DNA of 64,000 nucleotides from the NCBI RefSeq assembly GCF_001642475.1, contig NW_019173985.1, forward strand, positions 162,176 to 226,175, in the 5' to 3' direction. The position numbers and the translations under genes are program-made. The DNA comes from Fonsecaea monophora. Taxonomy: Eukaryota; Ascomycota; Eurotiomycetes; Chaetothyriales; Herpotrichiellaceae. Below the pieces are notes generated by a model that did no database searches, had not been told where the DNA came from, and saw only the letters and a list, made by a program, of their open reading frames with translations. Below, in pieces: positions 13,509 through 24,701 of this stretch. The stretch's first letter is position 1, and each line of letters starts with the position of its first letter.

Positions 13509-14941
13509 ATGAGCCAGCTCCTGACCTCCCGTCAAGCAGAGGAACTGTAGGGTCTCGCGACGTTCCTTCCACCCACACTTTTGAGGCTGACGCTGCTCCT
13601 CCCAGACACAAGTCCATGGTCGCCTACTTGCTCTCCGTTGGCATGACTGAAAGTGCAAATAACCTGCGACGAGAAGCGAACTTGGCCGACACATTTGACG
13701 ACGTTACCGCTAAAAAGTATGAGACCCTGTTGGAAAAGAAATGGACCTCAGTTGTCCGCCTACAAAAGAAAATTATGGACCTTGAAGCAAAGAACGCCGC
13801 TCTTCAACAAGAGATAGAGTCTGCTACACCTCTCTCCTCGAATCGAAAAATCGACCCCCAGACATGGTTGCCCCGCGCCCCTGCCCGGCATACCCTACAA
13901 GGCCACCGGGATCCTGTCACCGCTGTTGCATTCCATCCAATCTTCTCCTCACTGGCGTCGGCTTCAGATGATTCCACTATCAAAATCTGGGATTGGGAGC
14001 TGGGGGAGCTCGAAAGGACACTAAAAGGTCATACAAAGGCCGTGCTGGATGTCGACTTTGGTGGTCCAAGAGGAGGCACTCTGTTGGCCAGTTGCAGTAG
14101 TGATCTCACCATTCGGCTTTGGGACCCAAGCGATGAATACAAGAACATCCGGACGCTACCGGGCCATGACCATTCCATCTCTTCTATTCGGTTTATTCCT
14201 TCGGGTGCTGCTGGTGCTCCCCTATCAGGGAACACACTGGTATCCGCCTCAAGAGATAAGACACTCCGGATTTGGGATGTCACAACGGGCTATTGCTTGA
14301 AAACGTTAAAGGGGCACTCCGACTGGGTTAGGGCGGTGGTTCCTTCGATCGATGGTAGATGGCTACTCAGTGCTGGAAACGATCAAATACCACGATTGTG
14401 GGATGCCACCTCGGGCGAAGTCAAAATCACCTTTTTAGGTCACGAACACGTGGTGGAATGTGTTGCCTTTGCCCCGAGCTCGTCTTACGCCCATCTCTCA
14501 AGTATCGCTGGTTACAAAAAGCCACCTCCGGCTAGCAGTAGTGGAGAATTTCTGGCAACAGGAGGAAGGGACAAAATCATCAAGATCTGGGACAATCGGG
14601 GAACATGCCATAAGACATTGGTGGGACACGATAACTGGGTACGGGGGCTCGTCTTTCACCCTGGTGGCCGGTATCTGATCTCGATATCTGATGACAAAAG
14701 CATTCGATGTTGGGATTTGTCTCAGGAGTGTAAATGTGTCAAAGTCCTGGAGGATGCCCACCAACATTTTATCACCAGTATCCGGTGGGCACCGGATATT
14801 CCGATCCAACCAAACATGAACGGGGAGACCAACGGCGTAGGCACCGCTGTTAAGAAGGAGGACAGTGGAGGAGGAGGCAAGATTCGCTGTGTCATTGCCA
14901 CTGGCTGCGTGGACTGGAATGTCCGAGTCTTCGCTGGGTGA
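13509..14941 (+). CDS. PAC1: Nuclear distribution protein PAC1/LIS1 (nudF)
   Basis: Dynein regulator needed for nuclear migration and spindle positioning; binds the dynein motor and NudE/Ndl1. Exon 1 (13509-13546) encodes MSQLLTSRQAEEL and ends inside a Leu codon. The intron 13547-13605 (GTAGGG...CCCAG) is followed by an exon 13606-14941 in the right phase, giving HKSMVAYLLSVG, so the LisH motif (residues about 7-38) is assembled by splicing. Product 457 residues, the normal length. After LisH come a coiled coil (about 55-90) and seven WD40 repeats, for example GHRDPVTAVAFHP, WDWELGELERTLKGH and GHDNWVRGLVFHPGG, ending DWNVRVFAG. An unspliced frame starting at 13463 would replace LisH by unrelated residues. 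Identification is firm. Confidence 0.95.
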
Positions 14942-16076
14942 GCATGAGCGTTCAGGTGAAACGTGGGAGTTTCTGGATTGATTGGGAATCGTCTGGCAGC
15001 AATGCATCGACGAGAGCGAGCATTGGATGGTTGAACAAAAAAGTTGATGAATAGAATGAGTGTATGAGTACGAGTCACGAAATATACGAAACTCAGCCAC
15101 TACGCATCCGCAACAACCGCAGGGAAGTTTCGTTTCCGCCTTGGACAAATTCCACCACCTCAACCACAATTTCTCTCTTATATGAATATAGCCAGCTCCT
15201 GTTTCTGAGTATTCCCACTCTAGTGCCATGATTATCTGGCTGAGATTGACCCTGGCCACCTCCGAACAACTCGGCCTTCCGTTCCGTCGGTCTTCAGGAG
15301 TTGCCGCATAGTGCTGATCGGGGAAAACAACTGGCGGCCTGGAGTTGACGACTGAATGGCTCGTTCATCATTGTCACTATCATCACCATCTAGCAGCCTT
15401 GTGCTGCCTGTGGCCATCTCCACTGCCTTTGAGTCAGGAGAGAAACAGTTATTACACTGTTCAGGCTGCATTCGCTGTCTCATCTCTCAATTTCATCTGA
15501 CTGACGGCGTCGCAGTTGATTGCGGTCTCCAGGGCATTACCCGTGGGCATTCCAGCCGATTGCGATTCAGGCTGACCGAGACTTTCTCTCCCCCATCTCT
15601 CAATTACAACGCTAGCTCCTCAAGAAATGATCAGTCGTGACCTGTGCAACGGGCAGTTGAGCATCCCAGCCTTCCTACGTTCCTCAGACCTCCGGATGCT
15701 CCACCCTGACGATGGCAGTAATGAACTCATTCTTTGTCTTGTCTACATTCCACTGCTTATTGTTTCGGGTGCACGGTGATTGGTACCGCATTTTGCCGCC
15801 TTGCGTTCGCCTGGGAACAAAGCAAACCAAGACAAACTATCCTGTCGCCCGCCTCGCATGCTCGCTCGGCGCTCATCGCCCTGGCTACTGACGATGTATC
15901 CCGTCACAGACTCAATACAAGAGACAAAGAGCCACGAAAGAAGGTGAGTTAAGGATGGCGGACACTCGCTTTGATGCTCTACAAAGACTCATGGCTGTCC
16001 TCATGTGCCATTCGCGCACTTCCACCCTGAAAAGAATTTGGATGGTCAGAGTACAAAGAATTCCTTTCATTGCGCT
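14942..16076. other. Intergenic: PAC1 3' flank and HMG-box gene upstream region
   Basis: A 1.1 kb stretch without a supported gene. The right half presumably holds the promoter and leader of the HMG-box gene. A far-upstream noncoding leader exon for that gene cannot be excluded. Confidence 0.5.
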
Positions 16077-18967
16077 ATGACTTCGGCTACCAGTGACCAT
16101 CACCTCCCCAACCTTCCAGCATGGTATCGTTTGCTACCCAAACCGCCTACGGGACATCACCTTGCATTGCGCCGCACTTCATCCCTCGCACAGCATCATT
16201 TATTTCGTGATCGGTCTCCCACCAGACATGGTTCTTCCCGCGATGATGCCCTGGCCCATCTGCCTGAGAACTCAAGTTATACTGGTCCCGCCCGTGAAGA
16301 GTATATAGAACAGCCCCGGAAAACCGCCAATGGTGATACTGGGTCCAGCTCTCCCTCTCGACGAGGTCGTTCTTTGGAAATGGAGACTCAGCCTCATTCA
16401 GCTGCCGGAAGAAAAGGCTCCAGTTCCAGAGAGAGTATTTGCTTGTGTCCTGCGAGTCCCAAGATTCCTAGACCTCGAAACTGTGAGAAGGATTGCCTGC
16501 TGTTCGCCATTTGCTATTGAAGGACCACTGACACTGCTACAGCCTTTATTTTATTCCGTCAACATCAGCAATCCAGTATCATAGCGCAGAACCCAGGCAT
16601 CCCAAATCCGGAAGTATCAAAGATCATTGGCGAACAATGGCGTGGTCTGTCCGCCGAAGCCAAAGAGGAATGGAATCTGCTTGCGGAAGTATGTTGAGAT
16701 AAAGATGACTGATTATCAACAACACAAAGACCTTTGTTTGTCTAACTTCTCACGTTCTTTAGGAAGAGAAAGCCCGCCATCAACAACAGTATCCCGGTTA
16801 TCGTTACCATCCACGACGCAACGGCCGGGTCAGCAACCAGTCCTCTCTATCTGGCCCTTCATCTGCCGAACCCCAAGAGCCTTGCCCCAAGTGTGGTGGA
16901 AAGCCAATGAACTATTACTCAAACCCAGCCCCTGTATATACACCGCCTGTGTCGACTACACGACAAACGATGGCCGTTACAGTCCCAGCAAAGCGTGGCT
17001 ACGTCGTCAGTGCTGCACCGCCGGGCTCGAGAGTACACGGACAATCTGCTCTTTCGCCTGAACATGTTACTTTCCAGCGAGTCGACCCTCGACTGGTCTA
17101 TGCTGTCCCAACCCCCTCTCAAACACTGCCGACTCCCCCGTCCGCAGAGTCCCAGGATGCAAAGAGGCGGCGATTCAATGGCAATGGTGTTTATGTGCCT
17201 ACTCGTGAAGTTTATCCGGAAGCATCGTACTCTTATGCCATCTCCCCAACCACCAGTGGTTTATACGCACGTCAAGAAGTCATGCAGCACCCCCAACAGA
17301 TCCCCGTCCAACATGTCCAGATGGCCAAACCGCAGATGGTGTCGCCTCCTCGAGCAGCATACCCTCGACCTCCACAGCTGCAACCTATCCGACCACCTCC
17401 ACCTCCCCATCAGCGAAATCGATCGAGTGTCGCCTTACCTCCTATCGAGACAATGGTTACACAGACTCCGGTGAAGACGCCGTCTACACAGTCTCAGAGC
17501 TCTGGAGTCGAGGCCATGATAATGTCCATCCCAGTGTTGAACAAAATCAAAGTACTCTCTCAGATTTCCGGTCCGTTACCGGCGCCAGGTCTCACCTCAC
17601 CGAAACCAGACGTTCGAGGAGCCATCATTGCCGTTGAGGGTATGGACGCAGCCAGTGTTGACAGCATGACCAATTCTCTGGCTGAGCAGTTGGAGAAAGA
17701 GGGCAAGTTTGCTGTAAGGATATTTGGAGGTCCGGATCCATACTCTGCGATGCGCGCTGCAAAGACCATTCCTGGCGGAGGGAAGAAGGGAGCCATGACA
17801 ACAGATATGTACCTGGATATAATGAGTCAGTGGCACAAAATCAACAAGGACATGGTCGAGTATATTACTTCAAGGCCCGGGAGTGGTACACAGTCATCCC
17901 CTATTAGGCTCGACCACCAAGATGAAGATCACCCCATGACAGAAGCGGAAGATCACCACCAGCCACCCATGTCGTATGAGGCCGGCCTGCATACGAGAAC
18001 TGCGTCCCAATCATCCACTACGGTACAAGAAAGGAGGAAAGATCACATTGACTCGGCCATCTCACCCAGGACGATCAGCAAAGCTGCAGATATGTCCATC
18101 AACTCGCCTTTTGTGAATTCAGTCGCACACAAAGGAAGAAGCCAAAGCACACCCGGTGTGTGGACTGGCAACGAGTTGATTCCAACTGGGTCGGATGCGC
18201 GAGCCATGCCGCCGATGCTCACCTTCCCACGTCCTCTCAACTCGAAGCGGATTCCACCTCCACCAGATACACCGCCGCCGTCCACACCTCCGCCTCCGGC
18301 CGCCGCATCAAACTCTCGTGAGCTATCGAGAGTTCCCCCTCCTCTTCCAGCATCTTCAGTGCCTCGGCCGACATCTGTACAGCCGCTACCAATCAGAGCC
18401 TCCATGTCTACATCTGGTATCAATTCTGGCTTACCCATACCTATTGCGATTGTTCCACATTTCCAGCTCACCACTGTCGACGCAAGCTCCGTCAGTATGC
18501 CAATAAGTGACGGCTTCTCCCCACCGGCTCATTGGCAGTGGTTTGCCACACTGTGGCGAGGGAGCGTCGGACCAGACATCACCATCATTATCAGAGGAGT
18601 GGATGAAGAGGCCGCTGAAGGGTCGGATGCTGCCAAACAGACACCTATCCAGGGCAACCATGGCAGTGTCGTGGGTGGTGCTCCTGCGAATCCCGGTATT
18701 GGAAGGGACAGAATCTCGAGTGTGACTTCATCACAATCCCACAGTGGAGGGGCAGGAGTCGAGATTCGGTTGCAAGACTCTAGGGCTGTGATTGTCAAGA
18801 CTGGTATAGTGGGACTGAATACTTCGCTGGCATCGGACATGGCAGCTGGCGACGACGCTAGAGGAGCAAACAAGATGACGACGGCGCAACAGGCCAAGGA
18901 GATGGAAAACTGGGACAAGGCAAAGAGGAGGGTTGGTTTCGAGGTGGAAGAATTTTTGCGGAGATAA
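16077..18967 (+). CDS. HMG-box (MATA_HMG type) transcription factor
   Basis: Sequence-specific HMG-box regulator of the mating-type/Ste11 class, presumed nuclear. Three exons: 16077-16482, 16543-16688 and 16763-18967; introns are 60 and 74 bases, with matching phases. Product about 918 residues. The box spans about residues 128-200: PKIPRPRN, then SFILFRQHQQ after the first junction, IGEQWRGLSAEAKEEW, and after the second junction EEKARHQQQYPGYRYHPRR. A CPKCGGK pair of cysteines follows. The rest is long and low in complexity: Pro-rich stretches (for example PPPDTPPPSTPPPPAAAS), Gln/Ser segments and a short helical C-terminus. The ATG at 16077 was chosen over the in-frame one at 16005 because the segment between them looks like leader, but either is possible. 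Related to filamentous-fungal HMG regulators of sexual development; the exact orthologue cannot be named. Confidence 0.85.
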
Positions 18968-19150
18968 AATCTGCTATACGGAAACCTTATGCTCTCTGAG
19001 AGAGACATGGCTTTTGATTAGGGAAGAGGTTGGATGCTTTCATTGCTCATTGTGTGACTCGGGCATTGGTTCCATCATTAGAGACGCAGCGACCAGTCTA
19101 GTCTTCTATGTCTTGTATGAATATAAAACCCCATTTTTCTCGAGCTCGCA

Positions 19151-21163
19151 TCACAGCCTAGATCTGACCTCGGGCTTCTTTGTGCCATCCTCGTCGTCCT
19201 CGAGCTCCATCAGCAACACCCCTTCAGCGACATCGTCGCCTTCCTCCTCGTTCTCCATCTCAATCACCCATTTCACCTTGCCGGCCCTCGGAGACCTGAC
19301 TTCTAGTTCCATCTTCATCTGCTTCACGAATGCGATCACCTCGTTTTCGCGCACTTCGTCACCCACATCGACAAGCACCTCGACCAGTTTCCCGCTCATG
19401 GGCAATACGATGTGGGTCTTCTTGGTCGGGTCGCCTCGTCGGTGTGTTGAGGCGGTGGCGCCGGCAGAGGAAGTGGTGCTATTCAGGGTCATCTTGTAGG
19501 AGTGTGTCCTCGATCCAGGGATGGTGTATGTGATGTCGGCGACGAGAGCGGTGGGGAATTCGTTGCGGGTGACACGCGAGATGGAGAGGTGGTGGGCCGG
19601 CGGCTTGATGGACGAGGGTTTGTCAGCGGGATTCTCAAGCAACACGGTCCAGGCGTCGCCTTTTCTGAACAGTGTCGACGCAGCGCCGATGGCTGAGCCT
19701 GCGCCGTTGCTCGACAAGGATAAAGCTGGGAGGGATGTGTCAAGTAGTTCCGTGGCCGCAGCGAGTTGCTCCCCAGAGGGGACGAGCCGGTCTAGCTGTT
19801 GCTCCAGCCAGCTTGTGTCTGCGTGGCCGGCCGCGAAGGTCGCGTCTGTAAGAATGGCTTTCAGGAGGTTCAGATTCGTTTTGACGCCGATGACCTTGGT
19901 CTCTTCCAATGCCCGGCGTGCCTTTGCGACACACTCTCCCCAGGTCGATGCCGTGACAATGATCTTGGCCATCATATTGTCAAAGTCGGATCCCACCACT
20001 CCCCCTCGCGATAAGTGGCTGTCGACCCGGATGCCATTGCCAGACGGGAATTGTATGTCGCTGACCTTACCAATACTCAACGAGAAGTTGGACAGGGGAT
20101 CCTCTGCACAGAGTCGTAACTGGATCGACGCTGCAGGAGGCGCTTTGTCGGCATCCCTCCACTGTCCCAGTCTGGCGTCGGCCTCCGTCTGTAGCCCTTG
20201 AGCAAGAAACAGTTGCTGCTTCACTAGGTCGACCCCGGTGATGCATTCGGTGATGGTGTGCTCGACCTGCAGTCGGGGGTTGATCTCCAGGAAGAAAAAC
20301 TTCATCTGCTGGACGTTGACGAGGTACTCCCAGGTCCCCAGGCCCAAGTATTTCAGCTTTGTGGCCATCCTCACAGCCGAGTCGATGACCTGCGCAATCA
20401 CCCTCCTGTCCTGGACGGGCGCGGGAGCAACCTCGACGATCTTCTGAAACCTCCGCTGGACGCTGCAGTCTCTTTCCCACAGGTGCTTGACTCCACCTCT
20501 TCCGTCGCCGACGATCTGGATCTCAATGTGCTTGTATCCCTCCACGGCCGCTTGTTCGGCAAATACCAAGCGACTCGGTGACTCGGCCACACACCTTTGC
20601 ACAGCGTTGTCAAGTGAGGCTTCGTCTTTGACGAGTCGAATGCCCCGTCCACCACCACCATCCACAGCCTTGATCATCAGCGGATACCCAACACTGATAG
20701 CAAATCTCCTGACATCCTCGACGCTTCCAGTTGGCCTCCCCATAGCCTTGAGGACCGGGACATCGCACTCGGCCGCCAATGCCTTGGCCATCAACTTATC
20801 CCCCGTCCTCTCCAGCACCTCCCAGCCAGGTCCGACAACCACGCACCCGGCCTCCACCCACATCCTCCTGGAAAACTCTGCGCTCTCGCTGAGGAATCCA
20901 TATCCAGGGTGCACAGCGTCAATCTGGTTCTCCTTAACCAACCCAATCAGGTAGTCGATGTTCATATACGACGCTGGGCCGTGAGCGGCTTTGATCGCGT
21001 GGTGAGGCCGGCCCAGGGAGATGTGTGTGGTATCATTGTCAGTGTATATTGCAAAGGTTGTGGGAGGCTGTGGCAGCTCATGACATGATTGAAGTATCCG
21101 AATTGCAATTTCGCCGCGGTTGGCGATGAGGATGCGTGAGATTGGCCGCTGAGGAGGTGGCAT
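19151..21163 (-). CDS. Acyl-CoA carboxylase alpha-type subunit: biotin carboxylase plus biotin carboxyl carrier
   Basis: Carboxylates its own biotin with ATP and bicarbonate and hands CO2 to a partner carboxyltransferase. Single exon, 670 residues from the ATG at 21163. Earlier codons in the open frame start with GTG and were not used. Biotin carboxylase domain: ISRILIANRGEIAIRIL at the N-terminus, GGGGRGIR in the ATP loop, CSVQRRFQKIVEVAPAP and EINPRLQVEHTITE. The carrier domain at the end has FVKQMKMELEV, where the Lys of MKM is the biotin site; the usual Ala before MKM is Gln here. No mitochondrial presequence is visible: the conserved fold begins about eight residues from the Met. Divergent from the carboxyltransferase gene 645 bases away, its likely partner. 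Resembles methylcrotonyl- or propionyl-CoA carboxylase alpha chains, but the substrate is unknown. Confidence 0.9.
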   Translation of the reverse strand: MPPPQRPISRILIANRGEIAIRILQSCHELPQPPTTFAIYTDNDTTHISLGRPHHAIKAAHGPASYMNIDYLIGLVKENQIDAVHPGYGFLSESAEFSRRMWVEAGCVVVGPGWEVLERTGDKLMAKALAAECDVPVLKAMGRPTGSVEDVRRFAISVGYPLMIKAVDGGGGRGIRLVKDEASLDNAVQRCVAESPSRLVFAEQAAVEGYKHIEIQIVGDGRGGVKHLWERDCSVQRRFQKIVEVAPAPVQDRRVIAQVIDSAVRMATKLKYLGLGTWEYLVNVQQMKFFFLEINPRLQVEHTITECITGVDLVKQQLFLAQGLQTEADARLGQWRDADKAPPAASIQLRLCAEDPLSNFSLSIGKVSDIQFPSGNGIRVDSHLSRGGVVGSDFDNMMAKIIVTASTWGECVAKARRALEETKVIGVKTNLNLLKAILTDATFAAGHADTSWLEQQLDRLVPSGEQLAAATELLDTSLPALSLSSNGAGSAIGAASTLFRKGDAWTVLLENPADKPSSIKPPAHHLSISRVTRNEFPTALVADITYTIPGSRTHSYKMTLNSTTSSAGATASTHRRGDPTKKTHIVLPMSGKLVEVLVDVGDEVRENEVIAFVKQMKMELEVRSPRAGKVKWVIEMENEEEGDDVAEGVLLMELEDDEDGTKKPEVRSRL

Positions 21164-21808
21164 ATTTGACTTGTTCACGCGGAAGAAACTGACAAAAAGT
21201 GTTTTCCCCTCCACTGACCCAGTCTCTGGAAAAGTTCTACAACATGCTTCAACAGAACAGAAATGAGGCGAGGTACCAGACAAGAGCCCTCGACCCTTAG
21301 GCACTTCGCTCCTACAACTCGGATATCCTCAAGCAGCGTCTCTCTCCTGACTCCAACATCCGCGAACCTCAGCCGAGGCTTTTCTCCGGATTCATCGAGT
21401 TTGTGGGGGAAGAAACCGACGATTAGCCATGGCGTCAGACTCCGACAAACGTCACACCTCACTATCTATTACCTAGGCACTTTTGAAACTGGTAGCCGAC
21501 ATCTGCTGCATACCCTCTGTCGTCTTCTCAGAGGCCTCTTTCTTTCGGCTTTCGGACTGCTGGAATGGGAAAGCAAGAGAAAAAGACAGACAGCCTATAG
21601 TGGAAGAGAGAGCATACAACCACACCGTTGACCTGGGGTTGAAGAGGCAAAGGGACGTTTCCCCCTTTCTTTCTTCAAAGTCAAGAAACGGGTTGCTTTC
21701 CTTTCGTTCAAGTTGGTGGCCAGGTACACCAGCCGAAGCCAGCAGAAGATATTTCAAGCAGCAAAGAAGTTGGAAGGAAGGGTTTGACACGAGCTTTCAA
21801 TAGGAACT
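21164..21808. promoter_or_regulatory. Shared divergent promoter, two acyl-CoA carboxylase subunit genes
   Basis: A 645-base gap between divergent start codons of the two matching carboxylase subunits, a layout that suits equal expression. No TATA box is clear. Open frames inside it are short and not convincing. Confidence 0.55.
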
Positions 21809-24496
21809 ATGGGCTCGAAAAAGTCCACCCTCTCACCTCCCTCGTCGGGTACCGACGTTGGCTCCAAAGGTCCAGTCTCGTCAACAACCATCAATGATCC
21901 AGTCTACGCTCAGCCAGCCAGCGCTCCGACTCAGCCGTCAGTCGCTGGTGGCACTGCAACTGGCGAGAGCACAGGGACAGGGCCGCGGAAAGACGATCCG
22001 GTCTATTCGCAGGTCGGTGTGGTTGGAGGCAACCAGGAAGGGCAACCGGCACGTCAAGGCCAGATTAACGATCCAGTTTATGGCCAGCCCCAAGCAGCTT
22101 CCTCGACGTCGGATTCCCCTGCACCTGGCCCAGGACAGGGCAAGATCTCTGCCGCCGATGATCCGGTCTATTCTCAATCTCGGGGCGCGAGAGGTGGCAC
22201 GGTCAGTGACCCTGTCTATGCACAGCCTGTCTCTGCTCTAGCATCGCCAAGTACACCAGTGCAAGGGCTACAAGCCGGTCGTGTCCAGACGCCAGACGAC
22301 CCGGTCTTCTCTCAATCACAGCCTTTAGGTGCCACAACTACGGCCGCCACTGACCCCGTATACGGCCAGACGCAGACCATTTCGTCTACGGCGCAGAACC
22401 CTCCCAGCCGAAGCAATGGAACAGGACAGACACCTCCATCCGACGACCCGGTGTTCTCTCAACCCCAGTCCGGCTCGACAGCCTCAAGCCGCCTCAACCA
22501 ACTGACATCACAAATCTCACCCGCACCATCTGAACCACAAGCCAACACGAAACGGGCGCGCAAGTCCAAATCCTCAGATCCCTCCTCCGACCTGCCCGCC
22601 GACTATAGCGACATCCTGGCCCACCTCAAGACCATGCGCACCATCGCCACGACCCCAGACACCTCCTCCCGCGGGTACATCAGGCAAAAGACGGCAGGGA
22701 AGCTGTGGTCGCGCGAACGCATCGCCACGCTACTCGACCCAGACACGTGGCGCGAGGTCGGCTCCGTGACAGGGACAGTCACTTGGGAGAAGGACACGAG
22801 AAACCCACAGTCCGAGCACGTCCGTGGTTTCATACCCAGCAACAACCCGCAGGGGTTTGGGCGGGTGACTTGTCCACGGACAGGGATCAAACGGCAGATA
22901 TACCTGACGTCGGACGACTTTTCGATCCGGTCGGGCCACGCCGACGGGTCGGTGGGCCTCAAGACGCTGTACGGGGAGAAGCTGGCGCTCCGGCTCAAGG
23001 TGCCCGTGGTCAAGCTCGTCGACGGGTCCTCGGGCGGCGGGTCGGTGTCGACCATCATGACGCAGGGGTACTCGTACATGCCGCACGTGACGGTGATGTC
23101 GACGGTGGTCAAGCAGCTCAACATGGGCATCCCGAACATCGGGGCTGTGGTTGGTCCCGCGATCGGACTGGGCGCGGCGCGCGTTGTGGCGACGCACTTT
23201 AGCGTCATGGCCGGCGACATTGGCAGCCTGTTCAACGCGGGACCGAAGGTCGTCGAGGGCGCCACGTTCGAGGAAGGCCTCAGCCTCAGCGACCTGGGCG
23301 GACCGGCCGTGCACTGCACCAACGGCACCATCGACAACCTGGCCCGTAACGAGGCCGAGTGCTTCGACCAGATCCGCACCGTGCTCGCCTACCTCCCCGC
23401 GTGCGGCCAGTTCCAGGCTCCTCCCACGATTCCCGCCGACGACCCCGTCGACCGCGAAGACCTGGCCCTCCGCTCCATCATCCCCCGCAAAAAGTCGCGC
23501 ATGTACAACCCCTACACCATCATCCTGTCCGTCATCGACCGCGGCTCGTGGTTCGAGATCGGCGCCCTCTGGGGCCGCACCGGCATCACGGGCCTCGCCC
23601 GCTTGGGGGGTCGGCCCGTCGGCATCCTCAGCCTGAACTGCGAGGTCAATTCCGGCGCCCTCGACGCCATGGGCAGCCAGAAGTTGATGAAGATGATCAA
23701 GTTCTGCGACGTATTTAATCTGCCCATTGTGCAGTTTGTCGACGTTCGTAAGTTCATGTTTCGCTTTTTATATTCTCTATCCACCATTCGCTATTGTACC
23801 TACTAGTCTCTTGTTTATTTATTTTTTTTCTCTCTTTGGTTTGTTTTGGCAAACTGTATATCCATCCTTGTCCATATTGCTTGTGTCTACACATCCAGTC
23901 TCTACGTTTCACACTTGTTCTTTCTCGGTAGAAGAAAGTTCCTTCTCCACAGAAATTCGTCATGCGCCGTCCGACTCTGTTCGCTAATCTTCTCTGGTAT
24001 CTACATAGCTGGCTACGCCATCGGCACGGTCGCCGAACGGACCGCCACCATGAAGTGGGGCGTCGAGCTCGGCAAAGCCTACTATAGCACCACCACCCCA
24101 ATCTTCAGCGTGGTGACGCGTCGCGTGTACGGAGTCGCTGGCGGCATCATGCTCGACAGCCGCGAACCGTGGATGCGCATCGCGTGGCCGTCGGGCAATT
24201 GGGGTTCTTTGCCTCTGGACGGTGGGATCGAGGTGGGTCATCGTCACGAACTCAAGACGATCCGTGAGAAGGAGGGCGAAGAGGGGTGGAAGCGACGGTA
24301 CAAGGAGCTGGAAGACGAGTATGTCCGGTTGATGAACCCGGTGCGGACGGCGGCGTGCTTCAACGTTGAAGAGATTGTGGATCCCAAGGACACCAGGAAG
24401 ATCTGCTGCCGCTGGACCAGGGAGATGTATGGTCTTCCAATGCAGGAGCGCTTGGCCGATAGAGCCTCTGGCAAGATCCATGCGGTGTTCACTTGA
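21809..24496 (+). CDS. Acyl-CoA carboxylase beta-type subunit (carboxyltransferase) with repeat-bearing N-terminal extension
   Basis: Transfers the carboxyl group from carboxybiotin to an acyl-CoA. Two exons: 21809-23747 and 24009-24496. The 261-base intron (GTAAGT...CATAG) sits within VPGYAIG and restores the conserved crotonase-fold motif QFVDVPGYAIGTVAERTA. Product 808 residues against about 500-590 for typical beta chains. The excess is an N-terminal disordered region (about 1-255) rich in Ser, Thr, Pro, Gln and Gly with eight DPV(Y/F) motifs, ending in a basic patch (KRARKSKSS). The catalytic part follows: YGEKLALRLKVPVVKLVDGSSGGGS, GPAIGLGAARVVATHFSVM, then the acyl-CoA half with RRVYGVAGGIMLD. 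No mitochondrial presequence. Its neighbour encodes the biotin carboxylase, so the pair probably forms one extra-mitochondrial enzyme; the substrate is unknown. Confidence 0.9.
21893..22462 (+). repeat. Eight alternating DPVY motifs in the carboxyltransferase N-terminus
   Basis: Eight heptads occur in residues 29-218, separated by 9-26 variable residues. In order they read NDPVYAQ, DDPVYSQ, NDPVYGQ, DDPVYSQ, SDPVYAQ, DDPVFSQ, TDPVYGQ, DDPVFSQ. Two types alternate strictly: (N/S/T)DPVY(A/G)Q and DDPV(Y/F)SQ, so the repeat is a dimer present four times. Linkers are not conserved, which suggests that the heptads themselves are under selection. Confidence 0.9.
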
Positions 24497-24701
24497 TCTT
24501 CGCCACGGGTCGTTTGCCGCAAGGTACCTTCCTTAGCGGTACATAATTGGCTGGTCCGAGGGCCGCTCATGCACTTTCAAAAAGGCGGGATATCTCGTAG
24601 CATTGGTAGATCTTGTGTGTCTTCGAGTTGCAAGACAAGACTCACGATGCCCGGGAGGAAATGATGCTGCGACAAAGGGTCAGAGCTGCTAGCTGGCCCT
24701 C

